NCBI GenBank assembly: GCA_024663395.1
Contig: JANFAH010000131.1
Coordinates: 1 to 64,000 of the forward strand
From: Pisolithus tinctorius
Lineage: Eukaryota; Basidiomycota; Agaricomycetes; Boletales; Pisolithaceae
DNA length: 64,000 nt
Reading direction: 5' to 3'
A program made the position numbers and the translations under genes. The first letter of the stretch is position 1; every line of letters starts with the position of its first letter. This document shows positions 45,976 through 56,123 of this stretch, piece by piece. Under the pieces are notes generated by a model. That model made no database searches, was not told the origin of the DNA, and saw nothing but the letters and a program-made list of their open reading frames with translations.

Positions 45976-48810
45976 ATTCCTCTTTCCCCTGATGAGCAGA
46001 AAGAAGTCAGTGACTTCATGGACAGTCAACTCAAGAAGGGATATATTCAGCCTAGTAAATCACCACAAACCTCCCTGGTGTTCTTCATCCCCAAAAAGGA
46101 TGGAAAGAAGTGTACGGTCCAGGACTATCGTTACTTAAACGAGCACACTGTCAAGAACTCATATCCTCTCCCTTTAATATCTCAGCTTGTAGACAAGTTG
46201 AAAGGTTGCAAACTCTTCACAAAGATGGATCTTCGCTGGGGTTACAACAACATTAGGATCAAAGAAGGAGATGAATGGAAAGCTGCTTTCATATGCCATT
46301 GTGGTGCTTTCAAACCAATGGTCATGTTCTTTGGGCTCTGTAATTCACCTGCCATGTTCCAGAACATGATGAATGATATCTTTGGCGATATGGAAGATGT
46401 GCTTGTCGTCTACATCAATGACCTAATGATATTTACAAAAACAGACAATCAGGTGGAACATGACAAGATCATGCTGGAGGTGCTAAGAAGGCTAAAAATA
46501 AATGACCTGTTTGTCAAACCACAGAAGTGTGTCTTTGGACAACAAGAGGTGGACTTCTTAGGAATGATAGTTGGCATTAATGGAGTATGTATGGACCCTG
46601 CTAAGATCTCTGCTGTGCAAGATTGGCCCATACCTACCAACATTCACAGAGTTCATGACTTCCTTGGCCTAGTGAACTTTTACTGATGCTTCATTAAGGA
46701 CTTCACACAGATCGCAAAACCCCTAAATAACCTCATGAAGAAAGACCTTCCATTTGTATGGGATGACAGCTGTCAGGTGGCATTTGACATGCTAAAAGAA
46801 GCCTTCACCACTGCTCCTATCCTTATGTTCCCTGATCAGGATTGGAGGTTTCAGTTAGAAATGGACGCTTCAGACTATGCCACCAGAGCAGTGCTCTCAG
46901 TAGAATGTGATGACAGTCTTTGGAGACCCATTGCCTACTCTAGTCAATCTCTATCTGGGGCTGAACTTAACTATACAGTTCACAACAAAGAAATGCTGGC
47001 TATTATCTGTGCGCTTGAACAATGGTGTCACTACCTTGAGGCTACTCCATACCAGTTTGAAATTTGGATGGACCATCACAACCTCAAGTGGTTTATGACC
47101 ACACAGAAGCTCCAACCATGCCAGGCACGTTGGGCACAGTACTTTAGTCAGTTTAACTGTATCATAATTCACAAGCCCAGAGTCATGATGGGATGACCTG
47201 ATGCCCTGTCAAGACAAGAGGACTTCATAGAAGGAAAAGAAAGGTCAAAGTCAGAAGAGTCTCTATTTATAAACCCAAGTCAGGTTCACTCAGTAAAACT
47301 GGAAAACCCTTTCATGGAAGACTTGCAGATTGAGTCTGCTAGAGCCGAAGGAGTTCCCACTGGATGCGAGCTCCAAGGCAGTCTTCATTATGATGGAGGA
47401 AAGGTCTGGGTGCCTAGTGCACTTAGAAGGAAGTTACTCAATGCTCTACATGACTCTCCCCTAGCAGGACATCACAGAATAAAAGGTACTCAGGAGTTGA
47501 TCACGCGCTGGTTCACGTGGTCTACCTTAAAACCCGATGTAGAGGAATATGTGAAGCATTGCCAAACATGTCAATCCAGCAAGTCCAGAAATAGGCCACC
47601 TGCAGGAGAACTCAAACCTTTACCCATCCCTGACAGGCCTTGGAGAGAGTTAACAACCGACTTCATGGACCTTGGAGTCAAGGGATCTTCTGGAAAATCC
47701 CATGTCCTGGTCATTGTCGATAGATTCTCTAAGGAAGCAGAGTTCATCCCCTGCACTGCGGAAGAAACAGCTGCTAGTACAGCTCGACTTTACCTGACGC
47801 ATGTATGGAAACATCACAGACTTCCAGACTCTATCATATCAGACAGAGGCCCACAGTTTGCCTCTTCCTTCATGAAGGAACCATTTAAAATGCTGGGAGT
47901 ACAGCAAAAACTTTCTACAGCCTTCCACCCACAGACGGATGGACAAACAGAGTGGTTGAACTGCGAGATCCAACAGTATTTACAGATGTATGCCAACCAA
48001 CAGCAGGCTTGTTGGGAAGAGTGGCTACCCTTGGCTCAGTTTGTGTATAATAACTCTGCCTCATCTTCTACTGGCAAGTGCCCCTTCGAAGTTACTCGAT
48101 CCTATAAACCTAGGATGGGCATCGAACCAACAACCCCAAAGGTAGTAGCAGCAGAGGAAATTGCCAAATCCTGGTTCCAGGTGTTCCAGGATGTAAAAAC
48201 AAACCTCGCCAAGGCATGTTCCTGGCAGAAGCAACAAGCAGATAGATGCCACTTGTCTGCCCCTTCCTACTCTGCTGGATCTCAAGTCTGGCTAGCTACA
48301 GACCATCTGTCCTTGAAAGAACAGCAGAGCTGTAAACTTTCCAAGAAGTGGATCAGACCGTACAAAGTTCTAGAGGTACTTCCAAATGCTCTTAAGTTAA
48401 AGTTGCCGTGCAACATGAGGATTCACCTGGTTGTGAATGTCTCACAGGTTAAACCCTATCTCAGTGCTCTTGATGGGCAGCCTGTTACCAGGCCCGGACT
48501 GCAAAGGGTTACTGATGAAGGAGATGTCAAATATGAGGTCAAGCATGTTGTTGACTCCCATTTAAAATGTGGAGCTCTTCAATTCCTCGTGCATTGGAGG
48601 GGATACCCTGAAGAAGATCGTACTTGGGAGCCAGCCTCTGCCTTGAAGAATTTGCAGTCAGTGATCAAGGATTTTTATCAATCCCACCCAGGGGCACCCC
48701 ATAAATTATCTCTCCTCTCATTGGAAAGCTTTGACAGCTTGTTCATGCCCATACCAGAATCGTTTACTACTGTTCGTCCTATTTGGTCTCACCTGGAAGT
48801 CAAGCCTTAG
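45976..48810 (+). pseudogene. Chromovirus pol: RT, RNase H, integrase, chromodomain
   Basis: One frame from about 45976 to the TAG ending at 48810, broken by TGA at 46684-46686 and 47194-47196. Reverse transcriptase: LSPDEQKEVSDFMD, KKDGKKCTVQDYRYLN, FTKMDLRWGYNNIRIK, and the active site as YINDLM, where YIDD is usual, so one metal-binding Asp is Asn (codon 46417-46419). RNase H: LEMDASDYATRAVLS, SAELNYTVHNKEMLA-like. Integrase: an HHCC zinc region (HDSPLAGHH, CQTCQ), then Asp in TTDFMDLG, Asp in ISDRGPQF, Glu in DGQTEWLN. C-terminal chromodomain: LVHWRGYPEEDRTWEP, which in chromoviruses targets integration to marked chromatin. The stops stand where FYRRF and GRPDALSR-type arginines are conserved. 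Confidence 0.95.
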
Positions 48811-48820
48811 GAGGGGATAG

Positions 48821-49219
48821 TGTAATGACTGGTAGACTTTTCACCTCTGCATTTCCTGTTTACCTATATATATCCACCCTCTGGTTAGGGTTCCGCTTTA
48901 AGGATGCTTAGTCATCTTGGACTTTTCCTTTTGGTTTCTCTTTCACACTTACATGATACTTAGTAAGGCTGTGCCTTGTTACTAATGCATGTTTGCATTC
49001 GTCCAATAGCATAGTTCTCTCTCTTGTTTGTCTTTTTCTTGAATGTTCTTTCGTGGCAGTATGTACAAACAGTAAGGCAGTATATAAGTCCCATCATTTG
49101 TCATAGCCAGACTCTCTAATCTAGTTCATTTTGAGCTTGTCCCTCAATCAACAGGTTCTACTCCCACTCTCTCTGGTTTGAAGTGTTAGCTGAGAAGACT
49201 CTCATCTTTGGTTGCTTCA
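48821..49219 (+). repeat. 3' LTR of the chromovirus
   Basis: 399 bp, preceded by AGGAGGGGATAG (polypurine tract) and followed by CATGC, which duplicates 36009-36013. Confidence 0.93.
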
Positions 49220-49383
49220 CATGCTGTGCAGGTGTAGGTGTACACAAGTGCAGGTGTGCCCCGTAACTACAGTTAGTGAGATGAAACAAACAAGTAACAG
49301 AGTATAAGTACTTACTAGCCAGTTTGTTTGAAAGCGAGTGCAAGCAGGCAATCTGTGGGCATGTATGCAGGTAATGATAGTTA

Positions 49384-49490
49384 GAGCTAGTTCGGAAACC
49401 TCAGGTAAGTCGCAATTAGTTCCTTCAATGCTTGTACATGTTTTTCCACTGGGGCAGTTCGCATAGTGAGTTTGAATTGAGTTTGAAACA
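49384..49490 (+). repeat. Left inverted repeat of Harbinger element
   Basis: 107 bp, complementary to 52544-52650 with a few C/T and G/A differences (for example TTCGG versus TTCAG, GTCGC versus GTTGC). Confidence 0.92.
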
Positions 49491-49499
49491 TGTCCTGCG

Positions 49500-50926
49500 A
49501 TGGATTATGATGATCTGGATCACCTTAGGCTTGCCTGGGTATCAGCTGCCACCATTGTTGCCCTTGTATCCCAGTACACTCTAGATTCACTAACTCACTC
49601 GATGCCTAATAAGACTAGCACTCCCACTCCACAAGTTCATTGGAACCATGAAGAAACTGCTGCTCTTGTAAGGTTCCTGCATGACAACTGGCATGAGGCA
49701 GGTGATAATGGGAACCTCAAGATGGCTACATCTCAAGCTGCTGCCCTGCATATCACCAACTATCGCACAGATGGACCTCCCAAGAACTATCAAGTGGTGA
49801 GAAACAAGTGGACTGGCTATGCAAGTCAGCATTGTAAACCACTTGTGATTTTTACTGATCTTCTGTCATAGATTCAAAAGATATATCGCGATATCAAGTA
49901 CCATCAAGCACAACCATCTGGAGCCCACTGGGACAATGAGAAGGGGGCTAATATTCAGGGTCAGCATGCTGAGCAGGTGTTTGAGGATTTTGTGAAGGTA
50001 TTTTTGTTTTTTTTTTTAACCCTGTGGCTTGATGAACTGATGATTACTCTTAGAGTCACCCCCTCATTTGCCAGTTCAAAATGAGTGGATGGGATCTATA
50101 TCCCTACATTGCAGATATCATACCCCATGGTGGTGCCCATGGGGCCAATGCCTTTAGTCTGGATAGTTCCAATGCCACTGCTGACAGCATAGACAATGGA
50201 GATGGTGGAGTGCCAACCATTCAACCAACCACTTCTGCTTCAGTGCCTGCCAAATTTGCACCCTCCTCCACTCCCACACCCATTGAACCCATATCTACTT
50301 CAGTGCCTGCTGATTCTGTGCCAGCGCTTCCCCTAGTCCCACCAGGGTTGGATGATGACCATTTCCCATTTTTCGATGATCCACCATCTACCATCAACCT
50401 GTCTGACATTTCTATCCCTCCATCCAGTGCTCTGCCATCTAGTGGGAAGCGGTCTCACACCAAGGTGCTTGGTGATGACAAGGTTTCGACTACCATGTCC
50501 ATTTTCCCATACGCCAATGCAAGTGACATTTCTGCTACTGCTCCCACCTCCAACAAATGTGCCAACCTCTCTGCCACCTTGGACTATGCAAAAAGCTCCC
50601 ATTCCCATTGTTCTCACAATCCTCTGCCTTCACTTGTGATATCAAACCCTATCATGGTAGGCCTACAAGGCTCAATCAACACGTCGATGACATCTGCCAT
50701 CAATAAAGCGTCAACAATGAGGGCACAAGCAATTCATTTACTGGACAATCAAGACCAAGATTTCCCCAGTCCCATCAAAGCATTCATCCAATCATTGATC
50801 ATGCAGAATCTCAGCTTCGCTGATGTATACTTGAGGACAGCAAAGAAGGAAGATCGTTTGGCACTTGCTGAACTGGAGTATCGGATGAAACTTGGGGTTG
50901 GTAGTTCTCAGACCAGTACACAGTAG
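49500..50926 (+). CDS. Myb/SANT-like Harbinger partner protein
   Basis: Start at ATG 49500 (MDYDDLDH). Exon 1 carries VHWNHEETAALVRFLHDN and GPPKNYQVVRNKW. A following block, phase 0 at ATTCAAAAG (49872), reads IQKIYRDIKYHQ and HWDNEKGANIQG to 49997. A 56-nt GT-AG intron (49998-50053) follows. The last exon begins SHPLICQFKMSGWDLYPYI and continues as a long S/T/P-rich linker to a helical end (AFIQSLIMQNLSFADVYL, KKEDRLALAELEYRMKLG), stopping at 50926. In Harbinger elements this protein binds the ends and brings the transposase to the nucleus. The join between exon 1 and the second block (about 49840-49871) lacks a clean phase-0 donor, so one splice site may be damaged. Confidence 0.75.
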
Positions 50927-51093
50927 AAAATACTATAGGTAGATTTGATGTTTGCTGTACCTCCATACTTGCTATCACTGTATCACAATCTTTTTTTTTC
51001 TTTATCGCAATCTATCTTTTTTTTCTTCATCACACATGAGAGATCCAAAAGTGTACATATATTGCATGGTATGGGAAGAAATGAACTACATGT

Positions 51094-52372
51094 CTACAAC
51101 ATTGATATATCGCTCATACTGCTACTGGTGTTCATGGAGTCATCAGAGCTATAGTCATCACTACCTGAGGGCAATTGCCTGAGATCCCACAATTGAATAA
51201 TTTCCTGATAATCATCCCACATATGTTGAGTGATCTGGTCACAGAAAGTGTGTGCCACTTCAAGCTGACCTACATTGGAATTATCTTTGTTGGCTCTGCC
51301 CTCATCTGCTGATCCCCCAGGCCCTCCTGCACCTTGCTTGTCTATGTGGACATCCTGTCCTGGCATCGGACCTTCTTTGGCATCGTGAGTACAGATGAAG
51401 TTGTGCAGTGCACAGAGTGCTGAGGGGATTCAGCCTTGGATGTTGATGTTGTACTCAGGGCTTAGTAGTAAGATGTGAAAACAATGCTTGAGGACACCAA
51501 ATATTCACTTGATGACATTGCATGCAGATGAGTGCCAGAGGTTGAACAACTCTTCTTTGTTCCTGGGTCTTGTCAGTTCAGCAGGACAATAAGATGGATA
51601 ATTCAAAGACAATTACCTTAAATGTGCTCAGCACCACTCTGCAAGGTGGTAGCAAGTCACCCGGTATGGGACTAGAATTTCTGGGCACAGGGGGAATCCA
51701 GCATCCACAAGGAGAAACTTTCCTGTTGGGATGACAAGCCCTTTCATACATGCATCCTGGTATACATGTGCATTGGTAGCTGAACCCTCCCAACCAGTCA
51801 ACGAGTATGTAAACATCAGCTGGAAATCGCAAGCAAACAAGCAGTTCTGTGATATGGAGCCTTTGCAGTTTCAGTACACCACCTGGTCCTCTGATGCCAG
51901 AGCAGCATGGATATGGCTCCCATCCAACACACCAATCGTGTCCTTGAAATACAGCCAAAATCTTTTATCTCCCCTAATCTTGGCTGAATATCATCGGCAC
52001 CAGGCATCTTGATGTACATGGAATAGAAGGGTGACAATGATAGGATGAAGAGTATCTTGCAAAAGTACCTGATCAAGGAGGTTAGAAAAGTATCAGAAAA
52101 CTAAGGGTGATAACATACTGAGATATGGTCTCATTTGACCATTGAAAATGTTCACTGATGTGCCTGATAGTCAGACCTGTCACACTCATATAGAGGAAAG
52201 TAGCTAGTTGTTCTTCAAGTGAAACAAATCAAGAGTTGCCATGACTGATCTGGTGAAGCTCCTCCACAAGTCATGCAAAGACATCAGTGTGAACACCAAG
52301 TTTGCATCGGATTCGTTCTGGATGACCTGCAAGGAGCTCGATAAGCCATTCCTCACTGGTTAGTGCTGACAT
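51094..52372 (-). pseudogene. PIF/Harbinger DDE transposase, many stops
   Basis: Reads from ATG 52372 (MSALTSEEWLIELL). Segments in order: EEQLATFLYMSVTGLTIRHI (helix-turn-helix-like), an intron GTATGT...CAG, FILSLSPFYSMYIKMP, WLYFKDTIGVLDGSHIHAAL (first catalytic Asp), FACDFQLMFTYSLTGWEGSA, LLVDAGFPLCPEILVPYR (second Asp), NKEELFNLWHSS (third acidic position), IFGVLKHCFHIL, ALCALHNFICTHDA, and a variable tail to 51094. This is the DDE_Tnp_4 (HARBI1-like) pattern; the enzyme would cut and paste the element. At least five TGA codons sit where arginine is expected, and one frameshift precedes the catalytic region. Dead. Confidence 0.88.
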
Positions 52373-52543
52373 GTGGTAAGGCTCCGGAATCCTTCAGATT
52401 GGTGTAGATTGCACTTCAGTACAACCGATCATGCAGAGGATGATATTGATGACAAGAGTGATATGGTGCAGCAAGTGTTGGTGGTGAATCTCCTCATGAT
52501 CACCACCAATATTAACGTCATCCATCTTGCATACAGGAGGAAA

Positions 52544-52650
52544 TGTTTCAAACTCAATTCAAACTCACTACACAAACTGCCCCAGTGGAAAAACATGTAC
52601 AAGCATTGAGGGAACTAATTGCAACTTACCTGAGGTTTCTGAACTAGCTC
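52544..52650 (-). repeat. Right inverted repeat of Harbinger element
   Basis: 107 bp, ending GAACTAGCTC, followed by TTA. Confidence 0.92.
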
Positions 52651-52935
52651 TTAGTAAACAAAACAAAAAAAGTAAACATACAACTCACAGGGGCAGAAGA
52701 TGCCATTGGTCAGGAGGGATACCCTCCTGAATCTTCACCTGTCTTCAAGCTGTTTGCCAGTGAAGATGAGGTGCTGCTGGTCTGGAGGAATGCTGTGTGG
52801 CATGTCAGTGGGCAAACTTTTACCTTCATTTCATTGTCACAGAGTCTCAGGACTTGGCAAAATTTGAACTACTTGTTGTGATTACAAATCACTGGACTTG
52901 CAATCACAATGCTTTGAAAATTGTCCTTACTACCT

Positions 52936-54015
52936 GATGAGAGCTCTCCAATGATGCACAGTACGTTTCGACGCGCCGAGTGGTTCTGGAGAAATTCCAC
53001 ATTTCGTGCAAGGGTACACTTTCACAGACTTTCTTGCATATCTCGCGTGTTTCGCCGTTGCGCCTCTCGCTTTTTCGGTCGTACACTCTCCTCGATGATC
53101 CCTTCCTGTCGATCCGTTGTTCGTGAAATTCCGTGCAGCTGTTGTCGAGGTATGACTGTTTTCGTGTTCAGAGGACCGCGAGACAACTTTGCAAATATCT
53201 CGAGATCGGGTGCTTCGATCAATGTGGTTCCTTGTTCTCCCAGCTCGCCTAAGAGTCCCATATCGTCACCCGTAATTTCGTGTCGATCACCCCAACCGTT
53301 CTCGTTTGGCGGTCTCCCTTCTCCCTTCCCCCATGTCATTGCTTCCCCCCATACATGCACTGTATCTCGCTCGTTTCCCCGCCGCGTCTCTCGATTTTCC
53401 GCCCGTGTATACTACTCGGTGAGAGCTCTCTAATAATGCCCAGATCGTTTCGACGCGCATAGCGGTTCTAGAGATATTCCGCGTTTTGTGCGAGGGCACA
53501 CCTTCAAAGACCTTCTCGCATGTCTCGCTCGTTTCGCCGTCATGTCCCTCGCTTCTTGGTCGCACACTCTCCTCGATGGGCCCTTCCTGTCGACCCCTTA
53601 TTCGTGAAATTCTGCGCGGTCATTACCGAGATATGGCCATTTTTGGGTTCAGAGGCCTGCGAGACAACTTTGCGAGTAGCCCAGGGTTGGATGGTCCGAT
53701 TGACATGATTCCTTTTGCTACAGGCTCGTCTGCGGGTCATCTATAAGCTCACATGGTTTCATGTTGATTGTGCCAGCCATTATCGCGCGAGGGTCTTCCT
53801 CTCCCCTCCCCTAGAACATGTTCTTGCATATCTGGCTCGTTTCCGCCTCGCGTCTCTCGCTTTTCCACAGGAATGTGCTACTCGACGAGAACTCTCTAAT
53901 GATGTCCTGATCGTGTCGGTGTGCCAAATGGTTCCAGAGAAATTCCGCGTTTTGTGCGTGGGTACGCCTTCAAGGACTTTCTCACATATCTCGCTACGTA
54001 CGTCTGATCACTGAG
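52936..54015. repeat. Three tandem units of ~470-480 bp, CG-rich
   Basis: Units start with a TGAGAGCTCTC variant at 52938, 53420 and 53886 (third incomplete). Shared blocks include CATCGAGGAGAGTGT on the complement, TTCGTGAAATTC, GCGAGACAACTTTGC and CTTTTTCGGTCG/CTTCTTGGTCG. Units are diverged but keep many CG dinucleotides. Frames on both strands run through several units without a domain. I do not recognise the family. Confidence 0.8.
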
Positions 54016-54304
54016 AAGAAAGTGCTTGTGTACCGACGTTAAACTGTATGGACACTGGTGAAGAGAGTGAATTGTGCACAGTGTCTTTAGCTTTAGCTTG
54101 GTATCTCAGTAGTACACGGTGGTGTGACTAGATGTCCTCGTCATTCTGTTGGTTGTGGTCCAGTATCTATGGTGTGGCTGTAAACAAGGTGTATGGTATT
54201 GCAGATGGTGCTACTTACTAGTGATCCTGTGGCATGCTGCCCGGAGGGTTTTTCGTATTGTATGGTAGCTATACCACACTCCCTCACAACTCCAAGGTAT
54301 GTAT

Positions 54305-54700
54305 GTCAGAATTTCAAAAAAAATTGAGGTACCTACGTCGGAGTGTCGAACAAATTGAAGGACCTATGTCGGAGTGTCAAAGAAATTGAAGGATCTACGA
54401 CGGGATGTCAAACTATTTGAGGTACTGTGTCAGAGATTCAAAAAATTGTGCCTACATCGGGGTCTCAAACACTCCAATGTACCTACGTCAGAGCTTGAAC
54501 ATATTTGAGGTACCTATGTTGGAGGTTCAAATGCTCCGATGTACCTAGGTCGGAGCTTGAACAAATTTGAGGTACCTATGTCGGAGGCTCAAACACTCCG
54601 ATGTACCTATGTTGGAGCTTGAACAAATTTGAGGTACCTATGTTGGAGCCTGAACAAGCTTGAGGTACCTACATCAAAGTGTCAAAAACTCTAGTCTTGT
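54305..54700. repeat. Minisatellite with GAGGTACCTATGTYGGAG units
   Basis: About ten short units of 30-45 bp alternating AGGTACCTAYGTYGGAG with a variable linker (CTTGAACAAATTTG or CTCAAACACTCCGATGT). CG and TG versions of GTCGGAG/GTTGGAG coexist. Confidence 0.85.
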
Positions 54701-55054
54701 GGGGATTATTGAGCAATTCACTGAATTGCCAATTGGTTGAATGGTAGAATAGGGGTTTTGTACCATTGGTGAAATCCTAAATCACCCAATCAGCAAATGG
54801 GACAATACTCCTAATCCATCACAAATTAACATAATGAATGTCCTTCTAGAGAACATACAGCATAACATTGTAAAAGAACATAAGTACTTTGATGCTCAAT
54901 GTTTTTAGCATGTAATTAGGAAAAACAATTACATGAGAACATGATTAATGTTAAATTACATGTTATTTTGGATAACATCACTTCAAACATAGTATCTCTG
55001 TATGTGATGTTTTTTGCATGTTATTAATCATCACATTGATCATTGTTTGCAGTG
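54701..55054. other. AT-rich block without genes
   Basis: About 350 bp, much more AT-rich than its neighbours, with no frame of interest. It ends at TTGCAGTG, which forms a perfect palindrome with the start of the next element. Confidence 0.5.
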
Positions 55055-55392
55055 CACTGCAAGCATTTCACAATTTTTAAGGACCAAACATGTTGAAAAC
55101 AATTGAAGGAAGAGATACCATGTTAAAATGGATGTTTTCACAGACAAAATCCAAAAATAATATTTCATTTTCTTTGCCTTCTCTACCAGCAAACATGGAT
55201 TGACAGTAATTGTCATTAGACTAGAAGCTAATGATCATTACCATCAATTAATGTTTATAGGTGGGACAAACAAAGAAAATAAATTATTAATTTTGTATTT
55301 GTTGTTTGAAAACATCCTAAATAACATTGTATCTCTTCTTGCAATTTTTTTCAGCAGGTCCTATTATGCAAAATTGTGAAATGCTTGCAGTG
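55055..55392. mobile_element. 338-bp inverted-repeat element (MITE-like)
   Basis: Starts CACTGCAAGCATTTCACAAT and ends with the near complement ATTGTGAAATGCTTGCAGTG. AT-rich and noncoding. I could not find a target duplication: the left flank is TTGCAGTG and the right flank ACATAACTCC. The left junction is the perfect palindrome TTGCAGTGCACTGCAA, as if two such ends abut. Confidence 0.6.
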
Positions 55393-55859
55393 ACATAACT
55401 CCAGTCTGTTTTCCTTTGTTTGTACTATATTTAGCTTGGTCCATTCATCTGACTTTTGCTTACTGTACAAATCCTGTGTCTGACCCCAGTTATGCCAGTC
55501 ACCCAGACATTGACTATTAGCCTTGGCACAGCCCCTATGGCTGTCCACACTCTTGCTAATCTTCTTGCTAATAGCTTATTAACAAGTCCAGCTCTATGTT
55601 CATTATCCTGGACTGGCCTTGTGTATTTAACCCCTGTACATACTTTGTAGCACCTCAGTCAGAATATCAACTAAGTATTACCCTCAACTCCATATTAGCC
55701 CTTGAGACTACTCTACAGCTAAGGCCAAGCCTTAAGCTATCCCCAGCCCCTGTCCCAGACCTCTCCCCAGTTTGCATAAGGGTACAGCACATAAGCTGAG
55801 ACCAAGGGAGGTAGATCCAACCCTGGACCAGCTTCCCCCTGTGTGTGCTCCAAGACTGG
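55393..55859 (+). repeat. LTR relic of CCGG-rich family, first part
   Basis: Collinear with the solo LTR at 13143-14046 from CATAACTCC to CCAAGACTGG, but with most CG changed to TG or CA. Its beginning was lost at the upstream AT-rich element. It is interrupted at 55860 and resumes at 63882. Confidence 0.88.
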
Positions 55860-56034
55860 TGTGAGTTGAAGTGTGGAAAGGCAGTAAAAACCAACCAAAT
55901 CCAACACCAAAGACAAATAAAAAGGTGAGTGGTGGTGTGCTTCTGCAGTGCCTGGAGGGCAGAAAGAATCTAATGTGGGGGGGAACTTCAAGTGGAGGAT
56001 GCTCCTGGAACAAGTTGTCAATGAGTTATGCAGG
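55860..56034 (-). repeat. Unit U, 3' end piece
   Basis: On the minus strand it reads CCTGCATAACTCATTGAC to CTTCAACTCACA, matching the last 175 bp or so of the other copies. CCTGC at its inner edge duplicates 58979-58983. Confidence 0.8.
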
Positions 56035-56123
56035 TGTCATGACTGTGCATTTATCCTAAGTCCCCACTCCCTCTGCACCCTTTTCTGCCAGTCATTCATT
56101 CACTCTGCACCAACTCCACCTGC
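56035..56123 (+). repeat. Gypsy-type LTR Y, 5' part
   Basis: Starts TGTCATGACTGTGCATTTATCC and ends CTCCACCTGC, where copy B begins. The rest of Y is the minus strand of 58984-59631. Together they make a 737-bp LTR starting TGTCATGAC and ending GACTTGACA, flanked by CCTGC on both outer sides. Confidence 0.7.

Larger units (their letters stand above)
36014..49219 (+). mobile_element. Ty3/Gypsy chromovirus with nested insertion
   Basis: The LTRs at 36014-36412 and 48821-49219 are both 399 bp and start TGTAATGAC. CATGC lies directly before the first (36009-36013) and after the second (49220-49224), a 5-bp target duplication. Internal order is gag (37180-38175), protease (38577-38810), reverse transcriptase, RNase H, integrase, chromodomain (to 48810), then the polypurine tract AGGAGGGGATAG directly before the 3' LTR. 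A second LTR element lies between protease and reverse transcriptase, and the linker there is missing. Gag and pol each contain two TGA stops, so the copy is dead. Confidence 0.95.
49384..52650. mobile_element. PIF/Harbinger element with both genes
   Basis: Inverted repeats of 107 bp (49384-49490 and 52544-52650) start GAGCTAGTTC. TTA stands directly outside both ends (49381-49383 and 52651-52653), the 3-bp TWA duplication typical of PIF/Harbinger. Inside are a Myb/SANT-like gene (plus) and a DDE transposase (minus) facing each other, the usual two-gene layout. The transposase has several stops; the Myb-like gene is much better preserved. Confidence 0.93.
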
